The translations under genes and the position numbers were made by a program. The notes under the pieces were generated by a model that saw only the letters and a program-made list of their open reading frames with translations, was not told where the DNA came from and did no database searches. From NCBI GenBank assembly GCA_003255065.1, contig QAOA01006719.1, positions 195,108 to 259,107 of the forward strand: a DNA stretch of 64,000 bases, given 5' to 3'. This DNA comes from Cercis canadensis. Lineage: Eukaryota; Streptophyta; Magnoliopsida; Fabales; Fabaceae. Positions 10,766-22,697 of this stretch are shown piece by piece. Every line of letters starts with the position of its first letter. The first letter of the stretch is position 1.

Positions 10766-12191
10766 TGATACGCTGCTGAGGCTCCTCAAATTAATTAAGT
10801 TTAAGGTCGGTTACCTAGCTATTTGCAGCATAGGACAGCCCTAAGTCAAACCTAAGGATTGTTCTATTTAGTGAATCATATTAAGAAGTATGTAAACAGG
10901 GGGGTTTTGTTGGTTTAAGTGCTTGACAGAAATTAATTGAAAGTGGTAGAGTTTTAGAGAAAGCAACCAATCCAAGCCTTAACTGATTCTTATTTTAGTT
11001 CATCTTTGATTTCTAATGATCCATTCAATTATTAACCATGTTCTTAGCCTTTAAAACATATCAAGAAGCCTCTCAATGTTCTATGGATTCCACTGGTTAA
11101 GCAACCAGAATTCGGTTTTAACTAAGACCAAATGAATTAAGCAAACATTCAAGTCTAGTTTTACCTAAGTCCATGATCCAGCCAAGGTGATTAATCCATC
11201 CAAAAGCTCAGAAACATTAATCAACCATACAATCCTCTTTTATCACATGCAATTAAGCAATCACACATGAAGATCCAAATTCGAATTTTAACAATCCAAA
11301 CAGAATAGTCCAGAGGAAGCAAGAAACAGATTAATCATTGAATGAATAACAACAACACATAATCTCAAAACCAATAATCAGAACAGCCAAAACCTGGATT
11401 GATTTGATGAATTAGCCCTCCATGAACAAGAAGAGCTGAGTTCTTACAAAATATCTAAGAGAAAACTTAGAGGCTAAGGAAAGAGTAAAAGCTGTCTAAA
11501 AATATCTAATTCACTACTTGTCAATTTCGGCTGCCCTCTTGTGCTGATATAGACCTCCAAAATTACATGCACACCCAAATTGCCCTTAGGGCACACTTGT
11601 TCCCATGGGCCTTAGCTTCAATTGGGCTTTGGTTTGGGCTCATTTGGACTTGTCATGAGGAAGTTAGGCCCAATTAAGTGGCAAAAGGTGTCTGGAACCG
11701 TCAGCTAACTTCCATAGCAAATAAGACCATCTTAAAAATAAAATATGGTGAACCGGTCTTCATATCAATTGAAGCTCTGTCTGTTAGCTTTCCAATGGTA
11801 CCAGTTTCAGGTCCATATAACATCCACAACTCAAGTTATGACCCAAATACTGCATGTAGATCAGGATCCTACGACAGCATGTCTTCTTTGGCTTCCAGGC
11901 TGCATATGACCTTCTGAACATCCGAATTAGCTTTGGAGCCCTGAAAGAAAGTTGTAGAAAATTCTCTTAGATTTCCTACAAGGTATGACTCAGAATTTTT
12001 AGACATCCAAAACTCAAGATATGCACGAAACACAGAGACAGCATAAAATGCTCAGTATTGCTGGAAATTGCAATTAAGCACAAATGGATCCAAAGTCATG
12101 AAATGAGGTCTAAGTCTATGCAATTCAGCCCAAAAGAGGTTTAAAAGACTAAGTATGAGGGATAACTATTGTATAAAAAATGTGTTCATCA
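10766..12191 (-). repeat. Athila-1 3' LTR
   Basis: 1,426 bp, starting TGATACGCTGC and ending TTCATCA on the + strand. It pairs end to end with 19982-21407. The first 14 bases differ at four positions between the copies; the rest is almost uniform. A 79-codon + strand frame (11678-11917) recurs in the other LTR but has no domain and is antisense to the element, so I do not call it a gene. Confidence 0.93.
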
Positions 12192-13704
12192 AATTCCCCC
12201 ACACTTAGCTTTTGCACGTCTCAGGCAAACTAAAATTCCAATACTAAGAAAAGCAAGAACAAGGAAACAAAAACAAATTTTAAAAACTAAAAGATCACCT
12301 CCCAATGATATTTAAGATATGCAGAAGTTCATACCACAAGTAAGATGAGCAATTAAAGATTCAAGGAAGTCACAGTATTTATGAAATAAAATTTCTTCTC
12401 ATTCAAAATCAACAAACAAGGTAACTTCAATTGGAAAGCATAAGTCAAGAATGATAGATCCTCACAAGATATACTCTCAATCCCTCAAGTGTTTAGAAAT
12501 TAGGTACTTCACTCAATCAAACTCATGAAGAGATGCACTACCATAAGCTTGCTTATCTTCTACTTCTCCACTACTCAAACAAATGCACACACAAATCAAG
12601 AGGACTTTATTTAAGGTTGTAATAAGGTAAAGGTAAAGGAAGGAATCAAAATGGATATCACAAGGTAAAACTCAAAGAGAATAAAAGAACATTGGAGAGG
12701 AACTCAAATGACAAGCATTAAATTCCAAGTGTGTAAAGCATATTCTCCTTCTGTGCACATATTCCTTTTCCTTTTCTTTTCCTTTTTCACAATTCTGATT
12801 TTTTTTTTTTCAGAACCAATTGTTTTTTTTTTTCTTTCTTTCTTTCTTTCACATAATACTTTGCACATTAGGATTCACAACCTCCACACTTGTACTATTA
12901 ATTACCCACAAGCATAAGAGCTCCTCTAAGACAATGAACCAATGCTCTCCCATTCCCTAAGGTAAGGTAACAACATGGTATTTTGTACATAGGCATATAA
13001 TGAGCTAATATCAAAGATAGGCAAATAGGCTCAATAGGGGTAATCAAAGGGAAATAATACAAGGTTGGCTATTTGGCAAAGTGGCTAAATCAAGAAAGAA
13101 TGCCTCAATCATGTTCATGTATGCAAATGAAAATGTAGCCTCAAAAAGAATCAAGCAAGTTCTAGAGTTAACAAATTCCATGAGTGAAATCACACAAGAA
13201 GGAAAAAGAATGGCACAAATGCTAAATCCATTCATCAAAAGGCTCAAAATCTCACAAGGCATGTATCTATCAAACTTAATCATCAATCCAACATCTAAAA
13301 CCAAACATGTGAAATTAAGGATGGAAAACAAGTTATTCAATCATGTTATGAACCTTGAAATGTAATTACTTTAAACTTACAACTTTACAATTTCTATAAC
13401 ATCATTGGAGGGTAATTAAAACAGAAAAATGACAACAAAAACAGAAAAAACAACAGGAACAACAAATAGAAAAAATTAAAACAGAAAACAACAAATTTAC
13501 AGAAATAGTAAAGTAATCAACTAACCTAATCAACTAAACAGAAAACAATAAAGCAATTAAACTATATACAGAAATCCCTCCCCCACACTTAAATTTTACA
13601 TTCTCCTTAATGTAAAAACTTCAAAAAGTATCAACAGATGACAAGTAATAACAAGCAGTCACATAAGGACAAGTAAAGTAAAAGAGAGAGAAGAAACATC
13701 CTTA
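12192..13704 (-). other. Athila-1 3' untranslated region with two polypurine tracts
   Basis: On the element strand the sequence next to the 3' LTR reads GCTAAGTGTGGGGGAATT (12192-12209), the polypurine tract. A second, similar tract, AAGTGTGGGGGAGGG, lies at about 13575-13590, just after pol. Between them are T-rich and A-rich low-complexity blocks (12770-12850 and 13430-13500). Weak overlapping frames at 13044-13365 have no recognisable domain. The double tract flanks the place where related Athila elements keep an extra ORF, which suggests that ORF has been lost here. Confidence 0.7.
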
Positions 13705-14712
13705 TCAGGGGAGGTAGATGGCATCGTGCAAGTGGACCTCCTCCACTATATCCTCCTGAGCGCCCTCATAAAATGGCTTGAGGCGATGCCCGTTCACCTT
13801 GAAAGCCTTGCTGGGGGACTCACTCGCTATCTCCACTGCACCATAAGGGAAAACCTTGGTGACAATAAACGGGCCAAGCCACCGAGAACGGAGCTTGCCA
13901 GGCATGAGCTTTAAGCCAGAGTTATACAAGAGAACTTTCTGGCCAGCAGAGAACTCCTTCCTCAACACCATGTTATCATGAAACCGCTTGGTCTTTTCCT
14001 TGTAAAGGCGGGAGCTCTCATAGGCATCCAAACGAAGCTCCTCAAGCTCTTGGAGGTGAAGCTTTCTCTGGGACCCGGCTTGACTCAGATCAAGGTTGTA
14101 CTGCTTGACCACCCAATAGGCCTTGTGCTCAAGCTCTACTGGAAGGTGGCAGGCTTTGCCAAAAACGATCCGGTAGGGAGACATCCCAATAGGTGTCTTG
14201 AAAGCAGTACGGTACGCCCACAAAGCATCCTCGAGGCGTAAACTCCAGTCCTTCCGATTAGGTTGGACAGTCTTCTCCAAGATACGCTTGATTTCCCTGT
14301 TGGAGACTTCAGCTTGCCCATTGGTCTGAGGGTGGTAAGGGGTGGAAACCTTATGCATGACGCCATATTTCTTCATTAAAGCCGCCATGGTCCGGTTGCA
14401 GAAGTGCGAACCCTGATCACTGATGATGGCCCTAGGAATGCCAAATTTGCAGAAAATGTTTGATCTAACAAAATCCACGACAACTTTAGAATCATCAGTA
14501 CGGGTGGCTTTCGCCTCCACCCACTTAGACACATAGTCCACAGCAAGTAAGATGTAAACAAAACCAAAAGAAACAGGAAAAGGCCCCATAAAGTCAATAC
14601 CCCAGACATCAAAAATCTCACAGAATAGCAAAGACTTGGGGCATCTCATGCCGATGGGAAATGTTCCCGGTTCTCTGACATTGTTCACAAGATTTACAAA
14701 ATATTTGTGCAT
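13705..14712 (-). pseudogene. Athila-1 integrase core and C-terminus
   Basis: This frame gives most of the integrase. The core shows [17 protein letters not shown] (first Asp), [12 protein letters not shown] (second Asp) and [18 protein letters not shown] (Glu), followed by the well-conserved [16 protein letters not shown] and a C-terminal [11 protein letters not shown] module near residue 290. All three catalytic acids are present. The frame differs from that of RT, so a single indel near 14640-14700, just after the zinc-binding domain, breaks the polyprotein. Confidence 0.93.
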
Positions 14713-16186
14713 CCCTAAATAAAGTGACCCAATACAATCCAGAGTCTAAGACCTTCCTAGCTGTACGTTGAGGACCAAAATGGCCACCACATGCAAATGT
14801 ATGGCAAAAGCTAAGAACAGACTGAAACTCATTATCAGACACACATCTCCTAATAATTTGATCACTACAAAATTTCCAGAGATAGGGACCATCCCACACA
14901 TAATATTTTGCCTCACTCTTTAACTTGTCTATTTGTGCACGTGTGAGGTGTGAGGGCAAAGCATGGACAACTAAATAATTGACAAGATCTGCATACCATG
15001 GAAACTCACCATGCAGCCCTAACAGCTGCTCGTCAGGAAAGGAATCCTGAATAGGCAGTGGATCAGGATCTCGCTCTATGCGGCTGAGGTGGTCAGCAAC
15101 CAGGTTCTCTGCTCCACTCTTGTCGCGGATCTCCACATCAAACTCTTGAAGCAGCAGCATCCACCTAATCAGTCGTGGCTTGGCATCCGGTTTCTTCAAG
15201 AGATACTTCAGAGCTGTATGATCTGAAAATACCACAACCTGAGAATCTATCAAATAAGACCTGAACTTATCTAATGCAAAAACAATAGATAAAAGTTCTT
15301 TTTCAGTAGTGGTATAATTCGCTTGAGCAGCATCCAGAGTTCTCGAAGTATAATAGACCACATGAGGAACTTTTGCCACACGCTGCGCCAAGACAGCTCC
15401 CAAGGCATAGTTCGAAGCGTTGCACATCAGCTCGAATGGGAGTGTCCAATCAGGCGGCTGAATGACAGGGGTACTGGTGAGAGCTCGCTTCAGGCGGTTG
15501 AAAGCTTCCTTGCACTTCTGGTCAAACAGAAACTCCACATCTTTCTGCAGAAGGCTAGACAGCGGAATGGCTATCTTGCTGAAGTCTCTGATAAAGCGCC
15601 GGTAGAAACCTGCATGTCCAAGAAATGATCGCACTTCCCGCACGCATGTGGGGTAAGATAAAGCAGTTATGACATCTATTTTAGCAGGATCTACCTCAAC
15701 CCCTTTTCTAGATACTACATGGCCTAAAACTATACCTTGCTCTACCATGAAATGACACTTTTCAAAATTTAAGACAAAGTTAGTCTCAATGCAGCGATGG
15801 AGTACTCTAGCTAAGCTACTCAGACGGTCATCAAAAGAAGAACCATAAACAGTAAAATCATCCATAAACACCTCTATGCACTCCTCTAAAAAATCAGAGA
15901 ATATACTTACCATGCACCTCTGGAAGGTACCAAGGGCGTTGCAAAGGCCGAAAGGCATCCGCCGGTAAGCAAACGTGCCGAAAGGACATGTAAAAGTGGT
16001 CTTCTCTTGATCCTCCGGTGCTATATGAATCTGGAAGTACCCAGTGTAGCCATCCAGGAAGCAGTAATGCGATTTCCCAGCTAACTGCTCCAGCAATTGA
16101 TCGATGAACGGCAGGGGGTAATGATCCTTCCTGGTAGCTTGATTGAGCCTCCTGTAATCTATGCAGACCCGCCAGCTATTCTGCAC
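14618..16186 (-). pseudogene. Athila-1 reverse transcriptase, RNase H and integrase N-terminus
   Basis: Continuing the polyprotein after the TGA at 16187-16189. The RT palm carries [19 protein letters not shown] (first catalytic Asp), [18 protein letters not shown] and [12 protein letters not shown] (the Asp pair). The RNase H-like connection follows ([58 protein letters not shown]). In the first motif the usual Asp of CDAS is Asn (CNAS), a likely inactivating change. The integrase HHCC zinc finger ([12 protein letters not shown]... [20 protein letters not shown]) ends the frame. Confidence 0.94.
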
Positions 16187-17923
16187 TCAAGTAGGTAGCA
16201 ACTCGTTGTTCTGGTTGGCCACCACTGTAACCCCGGATTTCTTCGGAATGACCTGCACTGGGCTCACCCAAGTGCTGTCAGATATAGGATAAATGATGTC
16301 AGCTTGCAGAAGCTTGGTCACCTCCTTCTTTACTACATCCAGGATGAGAGGGTTTAATCGCCTCTGGGGTTGCCGCACTGGTTTAGCGCCATCTTCAAGT
16401 AATATGCGATGCATGCATGTTGATGGACTAATGCCAGGAATATCTGCTAACGTCCAGCCAATGGCTTGCTTATGCTCTTGCAGAATGTGCAGCAATCTTT
16501 CCTCTTGCTCAGGAAGTAAATTATTAGCCACAATTACTGGAAGCTGCTTTGCAGATGCCAAATACGCATACTTCAGATGCTTAGGCAGAGGCTTCAGCTC
16601 TAGCTTGGGTGGCTGCACTGCAGAGGGCAGAAATCTGGGTGGCTGAATGTCAATCTCTGCAGACTGAATCTCCTCCTGAACAGCAGCTGCTGCCAGCTCT
16701 GGGGAACCAGAGTTATCATCACGTAGAAATGTGGAGATCTCAGCACAAATAGCACAGCCAGAATTACCGTCACAATTAGTACAAGATTGGCACTGAATAG
16801 AATCATCAAAACCAGCCAAATCTGGTAAGTCAGCACACATATGAGGGTAAACATCCTCAACCAAATCATCAATCACATCAATGTGAAACACAACATGCTC
16901 ATCCATGGGATGCTTCATAGTATCAAAAATGTTGAACTGCGCAACAGATTCGCCAAACTCCCTGGATAGAGTTCCTGCATACACATCAATCTTAGTCCGA
17001 GCAGTCTTGAGGAATGGTCTGTCCAGAATGAGTGGAGCCTTGCTGGATTGTGACTGTGCTTCCATCTCCAGAATGTAGAAATCTGTTGGAAAGATCAGCT
17101 CATCAACTCTGACCAACACGTCTTCAATCAACCCAGCTGGATAAGCACTGCTCCTATTGGCTAACTGTATCACAACTCTTGTGGCACTCAAGGGTCCAAG
17201 CCTGAGGGAACTGAAAACAGACATAGGCATGACATTGATCGAAGCGCCTAGATCTAGCATGGCATGCTCGAACTTGGAATTGCCTATAACACAGGGGATT
17301 GTGAAAGTTCCTGGATCCTTGCACTTCTGGGGCAGAGGTTGGATAAGGGCTGAGACATTCTGACTCATGCTAATCCGCTCATTGCCCTTCAGCCTCATCC
17401 TCTGGGTGCACAATTCCTTGAGAAATTTGGCATATCTAGGAATTTGCTTGATAGCATCCAGTAAGGGGATGTTAACTTCCACCTTCCTGAACGTCTCCAG
17501 AAGCTCCCTATCCTTCTCAGCCTCATCTTGTTTCTTAGACAGAGTAGCTCTCTATGGAAAGGGAAGAGCTACTGCAGGCAGCTTGCTTGCAGGTGCAAGG
17601 TTGATTGGCTCAGGAACTGCTTCCTCTGCTGGTTGGGACTCACTAGCAGGTTGAGGCTCGGCTGGCTCTTGCAAGGATCTGCCAGACCTCAATGTGATAG
17701 CACTCACATTACTCCCATTTGGATTGGGAATTGTCTGTGAAGGGAGTTTGCCAGAACCCTTGGACTGCAAATGGCTAACTGATGATGCCAATTGCCCAAT
17801 TTGTGTTTCCAGATTCTGCATAGTGGACTCTGCCCTCTGCTGGAACTGGATGTTGCTGGTGGCCATCTGCTTCACCAAATCTTCTAATGAAAGCTCAGGT
17901 TTGGATGTTGACGGGTTGGCTGG
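16187..17923 (-). pseudogene. Athila-1 gag C-terminus, protease and RT start
   Basis: Same frame as gag and RT, split by the TAG at 17552-17554 and closed by the TGA at 16187-16189. The first part has the Athila-typical linker (NLETQIGQLASSVSHLQ, then AITLRSGRSLQEP). The protease is recognised by IPCVIGNSKFEHAMLDLGAS, followed by INVMPMSVF, with the catalytic Asp in DLGAS. A Cys-rich insert lies around residues 230-250. The frame then enters the RT fingers ([20 protein letters not shown]). An AP protease with DLGAS in place of DTGA is normal for this lineage. Confidence 0.92.
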
Positions 17924-19291
17924 CTACATAGGCTGCTGCTGGAATGGTGGCCTGTTTTGTTGAAACTGGCTCTGCCTGGCTGGCTGAAATTGGCTCTGTT
18001 GTTGCCAAGGTTGCCTATACTGCTGCTGTTGCTGTGGCTGTGGCTGTTGTTGGGAGGACTGTTGTTGTGGTGCTGCAGCATTGCCATATCTAAAATTTGG
18101 ATGATCCCTCCAACCAGGGTTGTACGTGTTGGAGTACAGATCATATCTAGGCTGCTGCTGCGATTGGTATGGGGATCGACCAGGAAAAATACCTGCTGCA
18201 GCTACAGAGGGATCCTGAAATCCAGAATCACCATCTTGCAGTGTAGGGCATGCGTCCGTAGGATGTGATGGACAAGCACAAATGCCACACACGCTTGCAG
18301 GTTGAGGGGTGGATACTTGTCGCCCCACTGCCAATTACCTGACCAAGGAGGTCAATTCATCAAGTCTGTGCTCCATTCTTTGTTGGTTAGCAAATGATAC
18401 ACCAACTTCATTGACTCCCCTGGTGGAATGAACCATCCGAACACCAAACTGCTGGGAATTCTCTGCTATATTGGAAATTAAATCTCTGGCAGCAGCAGGT
18501 GTTTTATCCACTAATACTCCTCCACTAGCAGAATCAATGTTAATTCTATCCGAAGGTGACAAGCCTTCATAGAAATATTGTATCAACAGCTGATCACTTA
18601 TTTGGTGATGGAGGCAGCTTGAGCACAGCTTGGTAAACCTCTCCCAATACTCATGCAATGTCTCCCCTGGCAATTGCCTTATGCCACATATATCTTTTCG
18701 AATAGCAGCAGTTCTGGATGCAGGGAAGAACTTGGCCAGAAACAGCTTCTTCATGTCACTCCAATTTCTGACCGAACCTTGTGACAAGTAAAAGAGCCAG
18801 TCTTTAGCTGCATCAGCAAGAGAGAAAGGGAATGCTCTTAACTTGATCTGCTCTTCAGAAATTCCTTGTGGCCTCATGGTGGAACAAATCACATGGAATT
18901 CCTTCAAATGCTTAAGAGGATCTTCACCTGCAAGACCATGAAACTTTGGCAGCAAGTGTATCAATCCAGATTTCAATTCAAAAGCAGTATCAATTTCTGG
19001 ATATTGGATCCCTAAAGGTTGGTAAGCAACATCAGGGGTGGCCAATTCCTTAAGAGTTCTGTCTCTAGGCTGCATGTTATTATTATTATTATTTCCAGCT
19101 CTATTAGCATTATCAGCTCTATTACCTTCATCAACAACAGGATCAACAATAGGAATAACAATAGGAGTTCTAGCTTCAGCCATGGCAGGATCTAAATTAT
19201 CAACAGCCCTATGTGCTCTATTGAGTGTATGCAAGGTTCTTTCTATTTCAGGGTCTACTTCAAGCAATACAAAAGGAGAAGACCTAGTCAT
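17924..19291 (-). pseudogene. Athila-1 gag
   Basis: Capsid/nucleocapsid precursor. I place the start at the ATG at 19291 (MTRSSPF); upstream codons in the frame have no ATG. The gag core spans roughly residues 90-250 (LKSGLIHLLPKFHGLAGEDP, FPFSLADAAKDWLFYL, FLAKFFPASRTAAIRKDI, LHEYWERFTKLCSSC). A TAA at 18335-18337 interrupts the frame. Beyond it are a zinc knuckle (CGICACPSHPTDAC) and a long Gln-rich segment ending at the TAG at 17924-17926. A short Asn run near residue 70 corresponds to an ATT microsatellite at 19079-19095. Confidence 0.93.
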
Positions 19292-19306
19292 ACACCATAC
19301 AAACAA

Positions 19307-19958
19307 GTGGCTAAATGTCTAAACACACCACAATGTACAAAAACAGAGAAAAACACACAAAACTGACAGAATTTAGCAAAAACCAAAACACACCAAAAAC
19401 ACAAAACAAAGGTAAAAAGACACCAAAATAGGACTAGAAAAGGTATCTAAACATTTTTTAAAATTTTTCTACTACCACAGGACGAAAGGTGGATGAAAAT
19501 AGAACTCAAAAATTAAATAAAAAATCTTAAAAAAATGGAAAAGTGGTCAAAACAGTGGAATTTGGCTTAAAAACACAGACCTCACAATATTGTGATTTGT
19601 GTTAGTTAGGCCCTTTTCCTTCAACTGACCAAGTCTCAGGTCAATCGGAGCAAAAACTTTCATTTTGAACAGTAGAACCAGAATTCACTAAATCAAGCCA
19701 AACCGAAGGAAAAACAAAGGGGAAATGGTCCAAATGGCCACAATTCACTCAATCACAATAAAAAACATCTAAGGACACTTCAAATCAAGAAAAACAATGG
19801 CCACTGGGCTCAAACAGAATGGATACTTGGCCAAAAAGTTATGGAAAAAATGGCCAAAACCCTAAAAAGAACAAAAACTCAAACACAAAGAGGGTGAATT
19901 AGGGGGGAAGTTAAAAGTCAGTTTTACTACTAATACTATTGATTCAAAGATAGAACAA
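19307..19958 (-). other. Athila-1 5' leader
   Basis: About 650 bp between the primer site and gag, A-rich on the + strand, without an ORF. This is the expected untranslated leader carrying packaging signals, none of which I can identify by eye. Confidence 0.6.
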
Positions 19959-19976
19959 TCCCCGGCAACGGCACCA
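19959..19976 (-). promoter_or_regulatory. Athila-1 primer-binding site (tRNA-Asp type)
   Basis: On the element strand TGGTGCCGTTGCCGGGGA lies five bases inside the 5' LTR. It matches the complement of the 3' end of plant tRNA-Asp (TGGCGCCGTTGCCGGGGA) except for one C-to-T change at the fourth base. Minus-strand DNA synthesis would start here. Confidence 0.9.
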
Positions 19977-19981
19977 AAATT

Positions 19982-21407
19982 TGATGAGCTGCCAAGGCTC
20001 CTCAAATTAATTAAGTTTAAGGTCGGTTACCTAGCTATTTGCAGCATAGGACAGCCCTAAGTCAAACCTAAGGATTGTTCTATTTAGTGAATCATATTAA
20101 GAAGCATGTAAACAGGGGGGTTTTGTTGGTTTAAGTGCTTGACAGAAATTAATTGAAAGTGGTAGAGTTTTAGAGAAAGCAACCAATCCAAGCCTTAACT
20201 GATTCTGATTTTAGTTCATCTTTGATTTCTAATGATCCATTCAATTATTAACCATGTTCTTGGCCTTTAAAACATATCAAGAAGCCTCTCAATGTTCTAT
20301 GGATTCCACTGGTTAAGCAACCAGAATTCGGTTTTAACTAAGACCAAATGAATTAAGCAAACATTCAAGTCTAGTTTTACCTAAGTCCATGATCCAGCCA
20401 AGGTGATTAATCCATCCAAAAGCTCAGAAACATTAATCAACCATACAATCCTCTTTAATCACATGCAATTAAGCAATCACACATGAAGATCCAAATTCAA
20501 ATTTTAACAATCCAAACAGAATAGCCCAGAGGAAGCAAGAAGCAGATTAATCATTGAATGAATAACAACAACACACAATCTCAAAACCAATAATCAGAAC
20601 AGCCAAAACCTGAATTGATTTGATGAATTAGCCCTCCATGAACAAGAAGAGCTGAGTTCTTACAAAATATCTAAGAGAAAACTTAGAGGCTAAGGAAAGA
20701 GTAAAAGCTGTCTAAAAATATCTAATTCACTACTTGTCAATTTCGGCTGCCCTCTTGTACTAATATAGACCTCCAAAATTACATGCACACCCAAATTGCT
20801 CTTAGGGCACACTTGTTCCCATGGGCCTTAGCTTAAATTGGGCTTTGGTTTGGGCTCATTTGGACTTGTCATGAGGAAGTTAGGCCCAATTAAGTGGCAA
20901 AAGGTGTCTGGAACCGTCAGCTAACTTCCACAGCAAATAAGACCATCTTAAAAATAAAATATGATGAACCAGTCTTCATATCAATTGAATCTCTGTCTGT
21001 TAGCTTTCCAATGGTACTAGTTTCAGGTCCATATGACATCCACAACTCAAGTTATGACCCAAATACTGCATGTAGGTCAGGATCCTGCGACAGCATGTCT
21101 TCTCTGGCTTCCAGGCTGCATATGACCTTCTGAACGTCCGAATTAGCTTTGGAGCCCTGAAAGAAAGTTGTAGACAATTCTCTCAGCTTTCCTACAAGGT
21201 ATGACTCGGAATTTTTAGACATCCAGAACTCAAGATATGCATGAAACACAGAGACAGCATAAAATGCTCAGTATTGCTGGAAATTGCAATTAAGCACAAA
21301 TGGATCCAAAGTCATGAAATGAGGTCTAAGTCTATGCAATTCAGCCCAAAAGAGGTTTAAAAGACTAAGTATGAGGGATAACTATTGTATAAAAAGTGTG
21401 TTCATAA
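19982..21407 (-). repeat. Athila-1 5' LTR
   Basis: 1,426 bp, TGATGAGCTGCC...TTCATAA on the + strand. The terminal CA found in the partner LTR has become AA here by one substitution. The GGTTG duplication follows at 21408-21412. The LTR should contain the promoter, but I could not place a TATA box with confidence. Confidence 0.93.
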
Positions 21408-21412
21408 GGTTG

Positions 21413-22697
21413 TCATACTGTGTAACATGGATGAGGGTACTTTAGTGCGATCGGCATAGATTTGACATTTGTGGCACTTTCTAACATAACTGATGCAATT
21501 TCTTTCCATTGTTGTCCAGTAATAGCCCGCTCTTAGAATTTTTCGAGTCATCATATGACCATTTGCATGAATAACACATATTCCCTCATGAATAGCACTC
21601 AAAATGCAATTAGCCTCCTTAGCATCTACACATCGTAAAAGCGTTCCATCATGACTTATTTTATACAAAATATCTCCACTTAAAAAGAACCTCAATGCCT
21701 GACGTCTAATTGTCTTCTTATCATTTGCATTTGCCTCAACCGGATATTCTCTAGTCCTGAGATATTGTAGGATATCGTAGTACTAAAGATGACCATCAGG
21801 TTCTTCTTCCACATTAAAGCAGCACACTGGTTCAGTCTCTGACTTTATTTGTATTGGTTGCACCATGACTCCACAATTAAGTTTAGTCATCACTGCTAGT
21901 GTGGCCAAAGTATCTGCAAATTGATTCTTGTCGCGAGGTAAATGAGAAAAGGTGATGTCTTCGAATTTCTCTATTAATCGCGTCAAGTATTTTTGATACA
22001 GAATCAATTTTGAGTCCTTGGTTTGCCATTCTCCAGTCACAGGATAGATGATGAGAGCAGAGTCTCCAAAAATATCTAAGGTATCAACTTTTAAATCTAA
22101 AGCAGTTTATAGACCTCTTACACATGCTTCATATTCTACCATGTTATTAGTGCAATCGAATTCTAGCTTAATGGCTATAGGGAATTGTTTCCCTTCTGGC
22201 GACATGATCACGACCCCTATTCCTTGCTTGTGCACATTCACAGCACCATCGAAGTACATCTTCCACCTTACTTCGTCTTTTTTATCCCCTCTTTCGACTA
22301 CGAGAACATCTTCGTCAAGAAAATCAAATCTCATGGGTTGGTAATCATTTACGGGATTTTCAGCTAAGTACTCAGCAATTACACTTCCTTTAATAGCTTT
22401 CTTCGTCATGTACACCACATCATATTATGAAAGGACGATTTGCCACTTAGCTAGTCTTCCAGATAAATAGGGCTTTTCAAAAATGAACTTAATGGAATTC
22501 ATATGAGAGATGAGCCATGTAGTATGGTATAGCATGTATTGCCGGAGTCTACTAGCCACCCAAACTAATGCACAACATGTTTTCTCAACCATAGCATATC
22601 TCGTCTCATAATCAATGAACTTCTTGCTCAAGTAATAGATAGTCTTCTCTTTTCTTTCCCCTTCATCATGTTGTTCTAGTACACTTCCCATTGATTA
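21413..22697 (-). pseudogene. Ogre-1 RNase H, second RNase H and integrase zinc-binding domain
   Basis: One frame continuous with RT, with a double TAA at about 22691-22696 and stops at 22425, 22107 and 21783. The first RNase H-like segment has KEKTIYYLSKKFIDYETRY and VEKTCCALVWVASRLRQY. After a connector comes a second RNase H of the archaeal-like type (MYFDGAVNVHKQGIGVVI, then NNMVEYEACVRGL and LPRDKNQFADTLA), which marks the Tat lineage. The integrase HHCC finger follows (ICVIHANGHMMTRKIL, then CISYVRKCHKCQ). The frame then runs directly into GGTTG and the nested Athila-1. Confidence 0.9.

Larger units (their letters stand above)
10766..21407 (-). mobile_element. Athila-lineage Ty3/gypsy retrotransposon (Athila-1), full length
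   Basis: A 10,642-bp element with two 1,426-bp LTRs, a primer site matching tRNA-Asp, gag, protease, RT, RNase H and integrase, a long 3' untranslated region and a polypurine tract. It sits in the Ogre-1 integrase gene and is flanked by GGTTG. I count roughly 35 differences between the LTRs, mostly transitions, about 2.5%. It is therefore much younger than its host element. Four in-frame stops and one frameshift in gag-pol make this copy defective. It has no env-like ORF between pol and the 3' LTR, unlike Athila-2. Confidence 0.95.

Noticed and set aside
11678..11917. 79-codon + strand frame present in both Athila-1 LTRs (also 20894-21133)
   Set aside because: Antisense to the element and without a domain. 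Conservation follows from the recent LTR duplication.
17957..18268. Leu-rich + strand frame opposite Athila-1 gag
   Set aside because: It is the antisense shadow of the Gln-rich gag segment (CAG/CAA read as CTG/TTG).
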